Source: DAOQVB01 sp964400865
GTDB lineage: Bacteria > Patescibacteriota > Microgenomatia > UBA1400 > PJMF01
Assembly: GCA_964400865.1 (NCBI GenBank)
Contig: CAYNWG010000013.1
Span: forward strand, 1-23,675
Reading direction: 5' to 3'
Length of the DNA stretch: 23,675 nt
The number at the start of each line of letters is the position of its first letter. Position 1 is the stretch's first letter. Below, piece after piece: positions 14,232-21,645 of the stretch. The notes beneath the pieces were generated by a model, which was not told where the DNA came from, did not search any database, and saw only the letters and a program-made list of their open reading frames with translations. A program made the translations under genes and the position numbers.

Positions 14232-15109
14232 GTTTCAATTTCTTTGAGAAAATCTTTTAATTTTTGTCCAATGTCATCACGATGTAAGCCGATCGTAATG
14301 TTAGCTTTTAACCACTCAAGTGGATTGCCTCCATCCAAGTATGTTCCGTTGGGGACATGAATTGCCACGTTATTTTCTTGGGCAAGCTGAGTAATGGTGT
14401 CTGTGATGTATAGCTCGCCCGAATTTGCATCGAGCTGTTGGTTAGCGAGCACTTCAAACACTTGAGGGGTGAAAATATATTTACTGATATTAACTAAATT
14501 TGAAGGTGCAGTGCCAGGCTGTGGTTTTTCCACAATCGATTCAAGTAATACGTGGGTTCCCTGTGTTCTGGGTTTAACTACTCCATAGCGAGATAGTTCG
14601 CTCGTAGGTTTTTCTACACAAGTTGCTACAGCAACTGCTTGGGTTTTTTCCATTAACTCAATCATAGCAGCGGCTTCTGAGCTTCCATCGGAGTTATACA
14701 TCAGGTCATCGCCCATAAACACAAAAAATGCGTCATCTGCTTGTAATAACGATTGAGCAAGTTTGAGTGGTACTGCGGTTCCATACTGTTCTGAATCACT
14801 TTGTTTAATAAAATGAAATGTTGCTTTTTGGTGTAACTTAACAACTTGGTCGTAGAGAGATATCTTATTTCGATCTGCCAGATAGTTATACAAGCGTTGA
14901 TTTTTCCGATAATAATGAATTAGCTGCTTGTTGTGTTCGGAAATCACAAAGATGATATCTGTAACTCCAGCAGCTAGTAGATCGTCAACCACATAGTCGA
15001 TAATTGGACGATCTAGAAATGGCAACATTTCTTTTTGAATTGTTTTTGTGATTGGTAAGAAGCGAGTGCCAAATCCCGCTGCAGTAATTAAGGCCTTGGT
15101 GATTTTCAT
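14225..15109 (-). CDS. galU: UTP-glucose-1-phosphate uridylyltransferase
   Basis: A 294-aa nucleotidyltransferase that makes UDP-glucose from UTP and glucose-1-phosphate. KALITAAGFGTRFLPITKTIQKEMLPFLDRPIIDYVV is the nucleotide-binding start, FVFMGDDLMY near 120 is the metal Asp strand, VEKPQPGTAPSNLVNISKYIFTP is the GalU-specific sugar site, and PNGTYLDGGNPLEWLKANI closes the fold. The usual Pro in KxxPKEMLP is replaced by Gln, a small change. Length is normal for GalU. UDP-glucose feeds the glycan enzymes in the window. Its minus-strand TATACT box lies 7 nt before the ATG and is back to back with the promoter of the Nudix gene. Confidence 0.93.
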   Translation of the reverse strand: MKITKALITAAGFGTRFLPITKTIQKEMLPFLDRPIIDYVVDDLLAAGVTDIIFVISEHNKQLIHYYRKNQRLYNYLADRNKISLYDQVVKLHQKATFHFIKQSDSEQYGTAVPLKLAQSLLQADDAFFVFMGDDLMYNSDGSSEAAAMIELMEKTQAVAVATCVEKPTSELSRYGVVKPRTQGTHVLLESIVEKPQPGTAPSNLVNISKYIFTPQVFEVLANQQLDANSGELYITDTITQLAQENNVAIHVPNGTYLDGGNPLEWLKANITIGLHRDDIGQKLKDFLKEIETH

Positions 15110-15116
15110 AGTCGTA

Positions 15117-15129
15117 AGTATACTATGAT
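15117..15129. promoter_or_regulatory. Overlapping divergent -10 boxes of galU and the Nudix gene
   Basis: Minus-strand TATACT (15117-15122) ends 7 nt before the galU ATG, and plus-strand TATGAT (15124-15129) ends 6 nt before the Nudix ATG. The two boxes are 1 bp apart in a 26-bp intergenic gap, so the polymerases should exclude each other and both transcripts should be leaderless. Confidence 0.6.
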
Positions 15130-15135
15130 TACTTC

Positions 15136-15645
15136 ATGACAGAAACCAAGATGCCTAGGGAGACAGTTCTTTCAACCACAAATTTCATCCATTGTGGGGA
15201 TGACTACTTGTTTATACATCGTACAAAAAAGGGTACTAGTGTCGATTTTGGTCGATTGAATGGAATTGGTGGTAAAGTTGAGCCTGGTGAAACGTTTCTT
15301 GAATGCGCTATCAGGGAAACTATGGAGGAGACTGGCTACGAGGTTTCTCAGCAGAATTGTCGGCTCAAAGCGGTAGTAAATTTGAGTGGAGGTTACGTTC
15401 AAGATTGGATGATGTGTTTTTTTTCAATCACCGTGGAAACAAAACAAGTTCCATTGGGCATGGAAAATCCAGAAGGAAATCTGTTGTGGCTGCCAGCTAG
15501 TCAAGTACTTAACTCAGGCTATGAGCTAGTCGATGACTTACAGTATATCTGGAACGACTTAGTGGAAGATTCGCGAGTGTTATTTTTTGCCGCCCAGTTG
15601 AATGCACAAGAAAAGATCACACAGCATTCGATTTTTCATCTATAA
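15136..15645 (+). CDS. Nudix hydrolase (MutT/8-oxo-dGTPase-like)
   Basis: A 169-aa Nudix protein. The Nudix box GKVEPGETFLECAIRETMEETGY fits GX5EX7REUXEEXGU exactly, so the Mg-binding helix is intact. RLNGIGGKVEPGE resembles the plant-type MTH1/8-oxo-dGTP diphosphatase group, where the purine nucleotide substrate packs near the Gly-Gly, but the substrate cannot be fixed from this alone. Length is normal for the family. The ATG is preceded by TATGAT at 6 nt, so the transcript is expected to lack a leader. The Cys-rich membrane protein gene follows 45 nt downstream with its own -10 box. Confidence 0.88.
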   Translation: MTETKMPRETVLSTTNFIHCGDDYLFIHRTKKGTSVDFGRLNGIGGKVEPGETFLECAIRETMEETGYEVSQQNCRLKAVVNLSGGYVQDWMMCFFSITVETKQVPLGMENPEGNLLWLPASQVLNSGYELVDDLQYIWNDLVEDSRVLFFAAQLNAQEKITQHSIFHL

Positions 15646-15646
15646 T
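15641..15646 (+). promoter_or_regulatory. -10 box (TATAAT)
   Basis: A consensus TATAAT overlapping the Nudix stop codon, 44 nt before the ATG at 15691. Unlike most others here, this transcript would carry a leader of about 38 nt. Confidence 0.4.
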
Positions 15647-15690
15647 GAAATGACTCGCCAATCGTGGTCGGGTTTGTTGTGGAAGCCTAT

Positions 15691-15996
15691 ATGTCTGGAT
15701 GGTTTAATCTAGCTTTGGTTTTGTTGGCAGTTGTTTGTCTTGTTTTGCTTGGTATTTGGCAACTTGGGTATGACCCAATCGCACATATGAGTTGTGTGCA
15801 ATTGGAAGATTCATATCTTTCGATCAAAAAGACTGGAGAGAAAACAGGTCAATATGTTTGCGTGCACAATTACACCGATGGGGGCAAAACTTGTGTTAGT
15901 TCCAATGAATGTGAGGGAGATTGTATGGTTACTGAACAAACTAAGATAGTATCCGACGGATTTTATGGTAAAAAAATCTCAGGATCTGGTGAATGA
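15691..15996 (+). CDS. Single-span membrane protein with Cys-rich tail
   Basis: A 101-aa protein with one N-terminal membrane helix (about residues 5-24) and a soluble tail holding Cys35, Cys57, Cys68, Cys74 and Cys78. The core YVCVHNYTDGGKTCVSSNECEGDC looks like a small disulphide-linked domain, so the tail is probably outside the cell. I do not recognise the family. The ATG at 15691 is chosen with a weak GGAA upstream; a GTG at 15664 is in frame but would place charged residues before the helix. A rho-independent-type hairpin follows at 16043-16060. Confidence 0.55.
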   Translation: MSGWFNLALVLLAVVCLVLLGIWQLGYDPIAHMSCVQLEDSYLSIKKTGEKTGQYVCVHNYTDGGKTCVSSNECEGDCMVTEQTKIVSDGFYGKKISGSGE

Positions 15997-16042
15997 CAGG
16001 CTTCAAATCAGCCAATTGTAGGGTGTTCTCAAGGTACTATGG

Positions 16043-16060
16043 AAAACCCGACGGTTTTTT
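16043..16060 (+). terminator. Rho-independent terminator
   Basis: AAAACC-CGAC-GGTTTT hairpin running into a T stretch (six T in total), 46 nt after the stop of the Cys-rich protein gene. The stem is short. It separates this gene from the convergent acyltransferase gene. Confidence 0.55.
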
Positions 16061-16069
16061 GTCAATAAT

Positions 16070-17140
16070 TTATTTTTCTCCGAAGACTTTTTTCACCCAG
16101 GGTACTTGTATAAGTAGCCAGCTAAGTCCAAAAGAAAAAAGTAAACAGAGTATAGATCTGACTGTGAAATATTGTAGTAAACTACCGGAATAAGCATCCA
16201 ACGCCATCCCAAATCGATGGTCAAGTATGTTTAAGACTAATACGTGAATGAGATATGCGCCAAAACTGGCTTTCGCTAGTTGGCGTAACAGCATAGAAAA
16301 TACTACATGTTTGAATAAACGCAAATTAGTTGATAGGGATAGCATCAACCAAAAAAAGCTCAGAGCGAAGACAATAATTTGCGGGCTCAGGTACTCGTCC
16401 ACAAAGGCTACGCCGTGGCTACGCCAAAGCCAATTGGTGGTAGTTTCTCGAAACGCTACCGCGTAGGCGCTGAGTGCGATGGTAGCGAGAAATGATCCTA
16501 CTGCAATACTACCAAGCCAGTGAGGTGCTGGCGGTTTTTTGGTTGCCAAAAAACCGCCAAACAAAAAGTAGCCTAAATAGGGCACCCATGCAGTAAAAAT
16601 ATTAAATTGAGCCTGGTCTCGAATGAGACCATACGGAATAAAGTACATCAAAATACCCGCCACAAAACTTACGCCAAGCAAAACCTTGATGTATTGGTTT
16701 TCTAGATGAACAAAAATTAAACGTAAAATCGGTAATAAAAAATACAATCCAATCAAAATAAGCAAAAAATACAGGTGATAGGTGTTTGATTGGTAGAGCA
16801 GAGTCAGTATCTGAAGCAATGAGTTGGTTCGATGAAAAAAGAAACTATCCCAAGCTAGATAGAAACAGAACCAAAAAGCAAACGGAACGAGTAGGCGATG
16901 AACTAATCTGCCCCGAGTGGTTGCCCAGGATTCATTTTTTGGTAATACTAAGTATCCACTCAGAATAATAAATAATGGAATCGAAATTCTGGAGAAAGCG
17001 CTTATGACTGTCGTTAACCACCAAGTCATACCGCCAAAAAAATCAGGCCGAGCATAAATTGGGTAAGTTAGATGAATAAACAAAGCTCCAAGGATGGCGA
17101 TTACACGTATAAGATCAATTTGAACAGAATGTGGTTTCAT
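16070..17140 (-). CDS. Acyltransferase-3 family membrane protein (WecH/OafA-like)
   Basis: A 356-aa protein with about ten membrane spans. VQIDLIRVIAILGALFIHLTYP carries the R...H pattern of the acyltransferase-3 family (PF01757), and RISIPLFIILSGYLVLP is the second family motif. LAKASFGAYLIHVLVLNIL near residue 290-310 is the conserved C-terminal part. Members transfer acetyl or succinyl groups to surface sugars. No SGNH domain is fused. The start codon overlaps the stop of the 1312-aa gene as ATGA (17137-17140), so translation of the two is coupled and they probably act together. Confidence 0.87.
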   Translation of the reverse strand: MKPHSVQIDLIRVIAILGALFIHLTYPIYARPDFFGGMTWWLTTVISAFSRISIPLFIILSGYLVLPKNESWATTRGRLVHRLLVPFAFWFCFYLAWDSFFFHRTNSLLQILTLLYQSNTYHLYFLLILIGLYFLLPILRLIFVHLENQYIKVLLGVSFVAGILMYFIPYGLIRDQAQFNIFTAWVPYLGYFLFGGFLATKKPPAPHWLGSIAVGSFLATIALSAYAVAFRETTTNWLWRSHGVAFVDEYLSPQIIVFALSFFWLMLSLSTNLRLFKHVVFSMLLRQLAKASFGAYLIHVLVLNILDHRFGMALDAYSGSLLQYFTVRSILCLLFSFGLSWLLIQVPWVKKVFGEK

Positions 17141-20100
17141 GGGTGTGATTCTGCGTTGGTAGTATACTTTACCACTAATCCTGATTGTAAAATTTCAAGA
17201 TGATAACCAATTCCTGAGTTGGCATCAGTTGCAATTACATGGGCTCCACGTTCAAGGGTGTTAGCTTCCTTTAGTGGTGCAGTAACCCATGGGTTTATAG
17301 AAATAACTTTTTCAAATGTCATTTTCTCAGAATTACTCAATACTCGGAGGGTTAGAGAGGTGTCTTTTTTCCCAATTATATCTATGAAGGCTCCTGAAGA
17401 CTCAATTTCATTCCAGTAAATCGAATGGTAGGTTTCTCTCGCTATACTCCATTCTTCTGACGGATGTTCTCCTCCGTCTAAATATCCAATTACCTCGAAC
17501 GGTTTTTGGAGAGGATAAAATTCATTTTCAACACAAAGGGTTTTATTTTCTTGCACTTGGTTTGAATTGACAAATTCCAGCGTTCCCAACCGAGTTAATA
17601 CAAAACTTGAGCATGTTGCTTTTTGGGACTCATTTTCTCTAAAAGAAACAACATCTCCTGGATGAAGTGGGATATTGGATGGATGAATCCAGATACCACC
17701 ATTGATTAGAATGGCTATATCACTAGGTCGAGCTTTACCTGGTTGGGATAAGGTTAAGAAAAACTTATTAGGAGTTTCACCTTTAAAACTATGCAGCTCA
17801 ATTGTCATTGAAGTTCCGTCATATTTTTCGCCAATATCAGTATTAAACGGCCAGGGTGCTTGATCTGATAAAACGAGCTGTTTTACAGCGTTTTCACCGG
17901 GCGGTGGAGCAATTCTGCTCATTTTTAAATTGGCTCCAACTTCTGCAGAGAATGATCTTTTGAAGTAAACCACTTCGCTAGTTTCTGGTTCTATTTTTTC
18001 TGTTGGTTTTTCTTCAGAAACCTGTTCCAAACCCTGAGCCACAGTAGAATTTGGTTCTGGAACTCGGTCTTCTAGATACGATACGATCAATCCAGAAGAG
18101 AGTATTTTGAGAATATATTTTATTCTAGTTTTTTTATCCACTGCCTCAATTTGAGTACCAGGTACTGGCAAGTATCTAGGGTTAAAAAAGGGAACACCTT
18201 TTGATTCGCCGGGTCTTTTCAATATAAAAGAAAACTTGCCAAAGTCAAAATCTACCAATTGCATTGCTACGTGCGTTCCATAGCGATCAGCTTCCGACAG
18301 AACTTTTACTGCAGTCTCTGCCCAACGTATATCTTTTTGAAAATTATCGGGCATCCCAGGACGTTGCGCAGTACGCGATACTTTGCCAATATATCCGAGA
18401 ATTTCACAAGGCATAGGTATATTTTCTAAGTTTTTTATCCGACTAGAATGACCGCCATCTAGGTGTTCTGTCTGAAGTAACTCTAAACTTGTTCCAAGGT
18501 AATCATAAACAAACGTTGATCGTATGCCAGAAATTGGGTCACTAACAGAAAAAATATCTCCAGGTTGTATAGAAAATTGACCTCGTTTATCCCAGATTTT
18601 CCCATTTACGGATAATTGGGTATCTCCTTGATCCAATATTGCTTCTGGATACATAGAGACTCGTAGCTCTCGATCCGCTGAAGTTCTATCGTGCTTTCTC
18701 ATAAGAGTAAGCGCAAATTGAGCCCTCCGATTAAATTCAACTTGATCGGGTTTAGTATTTGGATTTCCAAATGCGATGAGGCGTAACTGCGTGGCGTCAT
18801 CAAAACTTGTAGGTCCAGTATTCCACTTCAGCGAATTAATCGGTATGCGTGGTCCAAATTCAGCATCTAGAGGTTTATCAAAATACGCTGGATCCGCTGG
18901 GGTTTCGCTAGATTTTTGAGCACCTAGTCGATGTGTTTCTGACCTGGGTTCTTCGCGAACTGGTGCGGACTGAGCCATTGCTGGTTTCTTATCTGTATAC
19001 GTGACGATCAGCCCTGAATCTAGCACGCGGAGGTGCGAAATACTATTGTGCTGTCTATCCTCTGCTATGACGTGACTGCCGATACTTAATTCTTGCGATT
19101 GCTGAATGGGAATCAAGGGAACGCTACCCTGCAAACTAGTGGCGACGAGTGCCATAGAAGTATAACCTGCGACTTTTTTTTCAAAGAGAGTTAACTTTCT
19201 TGAAAAGCTCATCCCGCAGTGATAATCCAGTGTACCAAAATCTCCCCAAGTGATTGATTTATTAAATTGTGGATAATCATAAAAGTTGTTTCTACCATTA
19301 AGGTCGTCAGTAATCACGTATCCAATCACAGCGAAATTTTCAACATCTCCAAGCATCTCAACTGCTGGTACTGCGTATTCTTCACTTGGCGCTTCATCCT
19401 GGTTAGTTCTTAATAATTCAAATTTGTCTGTAAATCCATACACAAAAGTTGATGATAGATGGGTGTGAGTGTCTATGATTGTGATGATATCACCACGTTT
19501 CAATGTTACTGAATTGTAGCTACTAGCCTTACTATCGCCGTTCACTTGAATTTGTATGCTGGCACTGGTCTCAATAGATAAACGCGGAGATTCTTGTGGA
19601 GCTGAGTTAATAGAAATCAACATGTTAGGACCAGTGTAAGACTTACCAAAACCATCTCTTACCGGCCAACGAGAACCCTTGTTGAAAACAACTTCGGTAA
19701 TCCAGGGTGTGACTCCACTTTCTTTATGCATTTCTATCTGACTACCAATTTCTCCATATACTGATCGGGGTATCTCTAATTTGTTTTGCTGAGTTTTAGG
19801 TGTTCCAAATAATCGCTCTCTAACACTTGGGCGAGCCGGAGGGCGAGCTTCGGGATTGGTCAGTGGCGTGTGAGACGCAGTAGCAGTTGGCTGGCTTGGT
19901 TTGGAGGGTAGTGTAACTTGCTCGGGTTCAAGCAGCACTGGTTCTTGAACACTATCATTCCCAAGTAGGGCATTACCCAACTCATGAACGGCATCAAGCA
20001 TATCCGCAGGCTTGAATCTAATTCCCGCTTCATCTACCAATGCATTTCCCAACATTTCCTCGAGCAATACACTCAGTGATGGTGCCGAGATTGCTTTTAA

Positions 20101-21075
20101 CACTGTCGCATCAACAATCTCCTTTTTGTTCTTATAGTTTTTTTTGGCAAAATCTCCATCAGCCAAGCCAAATCTAGCAGCATCTAGAATAGTTTGAACA
20201 GAAGATATTTTGCCGAGTAAATGACTTCTCAAACTATTCAGTGTTAAAAATATTTTCAACTTTCCAACTTTATTTTCTCTGAGTTTCGCAGAGATGTTTT
20301 TGAGAATTTCTTCGCAAAATTCTTCCGGGGTAACTTCACAATACTCAACCAATCTCTCAATGTAAGGCTCTCGATGGCCGCCATTTCTTGGTGCAACGTC
20401 ATTCATGAGTAGTGACACAATCATTTTGAGTACTTTTTCACCAGCTGGTACGCTAGAATCAATTGCTGGTTGAGGCTCATCAGTGAGTAGTCCTGCAAGC
20501 AAAATTGTCGCCCGTGGCGACTCAATTGAGAGGTCGCCCTGAAAAGGTAATAGTAAACAATTATTTCCCCTTGCTTCGGAAAGTTGAGCGTCAGCAAGGG
20601 CTTGAGCAAGCGCTTTTACGGTTGAGAGAAATTCTTTCACTTGATTATTTTCAACGGTTGGAATGATGATAGTATCAGCAACACGAGCCGAGTCTACATA
20701 TTGAGGATGAATATTAATTTCAATGTAGGTAGCCCTAATTTGTTTACACTGCGGTACATCAACTACTGGTAGCTGGTCTTCAGTGTCCATCAACATGGCT
20801 TTTAATTGAAATGCTGCTACGCTTGACCTATCCATTGCTAGTTGTTTACGTTGGAGTTGATTCAATAAATAGTTTTCTACTGATGATCCAGGCTGATCAA
20901 GTTCCAGAAATTTCACCGAACCATCGGCGAGTGTTACGAGCAAACCCTTTTTGTCACCATCGAATTTAATAACCGAGAGTATCTGAGAAACAGTCAGAGT
21001 TTCAGGTGAAATTACCACTTCATGCGTTGCATCGGCTTCCCGAATTTCTGGTGTTTCTCTAGTTGGTTCTGACAT
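17137..21075 (-). CDS. 1312-aa protein with three FHA-like repeat units
   Basis: A very large protein with no signal peptide or membrane span, so probably cytoplasmic. Residues 1-375 are mostly helical and unrecognised. A Pro/Thr-rich linker (about 377-433) leads to three related units at about 434-695, 728-1003 and 1034-1306, joined by acidic or Pro-rich linkers. Each unit has an E-x-G-x-x-[IL] opening; an FHA-like half with VNG or ING, then L-x-x-GD-[IV] (KRGDIITI, QPGDIFSV, HPGDVVSF) and FVY/FVL ... LE; a GY motif (GYVITDD, GYIGKVS, GYLDGGE); and a closing L-x-SGL-[IV]-V-x-Y. The FHA phosphopeptide Ser-x-x-His is not seen, so phosphothreonine binding is doubtful. It is coupled by ATGA to the acyltransferase. 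I know no matching family. Confidence 0.8.
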   Translation of the reverse strand: MSEPTRETPEIREADATHEVVISPETLTVSQILSVIKFDGDKKGLLVTLADGSVKFLELDQPGSSVENYLLNQLQRKQLAMDRSSVAAFQLKAMLMDTEDQLPVVDVPQCKQIRATYIEINIHPQYVDSARVADTIIIPTVENNQVKEFLSTVKALAQALADAQLSEARGNNCLLLPFQGDLSIESPRATILLAGLLTDEPQPAIDSSVPAGEKVLKMIVSLLMNDVAPRNGGHREPYIERLVEYCEVTPEEFCEEILKNISAKLRENKVGKLKIFLTLNSLRSHLLGKISSVQTILDAARFGLADGDFAKKNYKNKKEIVDATVLKAISAPSLSVLLEEMLGNALVDEAGIRFKPADMLDAVHELGNALLGNDSVQEPVLLEPEQVTLPSKPSQPTATASHTPLTNPEARPPARPSVRERLFGTPKTQQNKLEIPRSVYGEIGSQIEMHKESGVTPWITEVVFNKGSRWPVRDGFGKSYTGPNMLISINSAPQESPRLSIETSASIQIQVNGDSKASSYNSVTLKRGDIITIIDTHTHLSSTFVYGFTDKFELLRTNQDEAPSEEYAVPAVEMLGDVENFAVIGYVITDDLNGRNNFYDYPQFNKSITWGDFGTLDYHCGMSFSRKLTLFEKKVAGYTSMALVATSLQGSVPLIPIQQSQELSIGSHVIAEDRQHNSISHLRVLDSGLIVTYTDKKPAMAQSAPVREEPRSETHRLGAQKSSETPADPAYFDKPLDAEFGPRIPINSLKWNTGPTSFDDATQLRLIAFGNPNTKPDQVEFNRRAQFALTLMRKHDRTSADRELRVSMYPEAILDQGDTQLSVNGKIWDKRGQFSIQPGDIFSVSDPISGIRSTFVYDYLGTSLELLQTEHLDGGHSSRIKNLENIPMPCEILGYIGKVSRTAQRPGMPDNFQKDIRWAETAVKVLSEADRYGTHVAMQLVDFDFGKFSFILKRPGESKGVPFFNPRYLPVPGTQIEAVDKKTRIKYILKILSSGLIVSYLEDRVPEPNSTVAQGLEQVSEEKPTEKIEPETSEVVYFKRSFSAEVGANLKMSRIAPPPGENAVKQLVLSDQAPWPFNTDIGEKYDGTSMTIELHSFKGETPNKFFLTLSQPGKARPSDIAILINGGIWIHPSNIPLHPGDVVSFRENESQKATCSSFVLTRLGTLEFVNSNQVQENKTLCVENEFYPLQKPFEVIGYLDGGEHPSEEWSIARETYHSIYWNEIESSGAFIDIIGKKDTSLTLRVLSNSEKMTFEKVISINPWVTAPLKEANTLERGAHVIATDANSGIGYHLEILQSGLVVKYTTNAESHP
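17158..17976 (-). repeat. Protein repeat unit 3 (residues 1034-1306)
   Basis: Opens with VYFKRSFSAEVGANLKM, has ILINGGIWIHPSNIPLHPGD as FHA-like core, GYLDGGE, SIYWNE, and closes with LEILQSGLVVKY. Confidence 0.65.
18067..18894 (-). repeat. Protein repeat unit 2 (residues 728-1003)
   Basis: Opens with AYFDKPLDAEFGPRIPI, has LSVNGKIWDKRGQFSIQPGD as FHA-like core, GYIGKVS, DIRWAE, and closes with LKILSSGLIVSY. Confidence 0.65.
18991..19776 (-). repeat. Protein repeat unit 1 (residues 434-695)
   Basis: Opens with SVYGEIGSQIEM, has QVNGDSKASSYNSVTLKRGD as FHA-like core, GYVITDD, SITWGD, and closes with LRVLDSGLIVTY. Confidence 0.65.
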
Positions 21076-21143
21076 CGTTGCTTCTAGACATCTAGTATGA
21101 CATAGCTGAATGTTTTTGTGCAGAAAGAAAGTAGTTATACCGT

Positions 21144-21149
21144 TATACT
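21144..21149 (+). promoter_or_regulatory. -10 box (TATACT) of greA
   Basis: TATACT ends 11 nt before the ATG at 21161, giving a leader of only about four or five bases. It supports that ATG over the upstream one at 21110. Confidence 0.45.
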
Positions 21150-21160
21150 ACCGGGACCAT

Positions 21161-21622
21161 ATGATACCGAAAACCATACCCTTTACCAAAGCCAAATATA
21201 CAGAAATGCAAGAGCGATACGACTTTCTGCAAAAAGAACTAGTTTTGGTGATGGCGCGTTTGAAAGTTGCTAGAGAAATGGGCGATCTTTCTGAAAATGG
21301 TGCCTACAAATATGCAAAATTTGAAATTGGGGACATTCGGCGGCAATCTAGTAAACTCAAGCATCTATTAATTCATGGCTACGTGGAAACGAACACTGAG
21401 CACTCAGGAAAAATCGGTTTTGGTACCATAGTAACGGTTAAGAGCAAAAAAGGTGAATATACCTTCACTTTAGTCAGTCAATATGAATCTGATCCGCAGA
21501 GCAACAAACTTTCAGAAGAAAGTCCCTTAGGCAAAGCAGTATATGGTAAGCAGAGTGGAGAGCATGTCTCAGTAACTTCGCCCTCAGGAGAAATGGAATA
21601 CTTGATTGAAAAGGTTGAGTGA
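21161..21622 (+). CDS. greA: Transcription elongation factor GreA
   Basis: A 153-aa GreA protein that enters the RNA polymerase secondary channel and stimulates cleavage of backtracked transcripts. The N-terminal coiled coil (FTKAKYTEMQERYDFLQKELVLVMARLKVAREMGDLSENGAYKYAK) carries the acidic tip Asp and Glu in GDLSEN needed for activity. The C-terminal FKBP-like half runs from IGFGTIVTVKSKKGEYTFTLV to ESPLGKAVYGKQSGEHVSV. Length is normal from the ATG at 21161; the in-frame ATG at 21110 would add 17 non-conserved residues. It is transcribed divergently from the 1312-aa gene. Confidence 0.92.
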   Translation: MIPKTIPFTKAKYTEMQERYDFLQKELVLVMARLKVAREMGDLSENGAYKYAKFEIGDIRRQSSKLKHLLIHGYVETNTEHSGKIGFGTIVTVKSKKGEYTFTLVSQYESDPQSNKLSEESPLGKAVYGKQSGEHVSVTSPSGEMEYLIEKVE

Positions 21623-21623
21623 T

Positions 21624-21645
21624 CTACAAAATGTAGTTATTTTGT
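21624..21645 (+). terminator. Weak hairpin after greA
   Basis: CTACA-AAA-TGTAG followed by TTATTTTG just after the greA stop. The stem is only 5 bp, and it overlaps the stop of the convergent S41 gene. Confidence 0.3.

Noticed and set aside
15993..16193. 66-codon plus-strand frame after the Cys-rich gene
   Set aside because: It runs across a terminator-like hairpin and into the 3' end of the acyltransferase gene on the other strand, with no plausible domain.
17137..21075. The 1312-aa protein as a surface or S-layer-type repeat protein
   Set aside because: There is no signal peptide, membrane anchor or sorting signal, and the N-terminus is acidic and soluble, so a cytoplasmic location is more likely.
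21076..21110. CTAGA/TCTAG inverted repeat between greA and the 1312-aa gene as an operator
   Set aside because: The 5-bp arms are too short to stand out from chance, and no regulator is linked.
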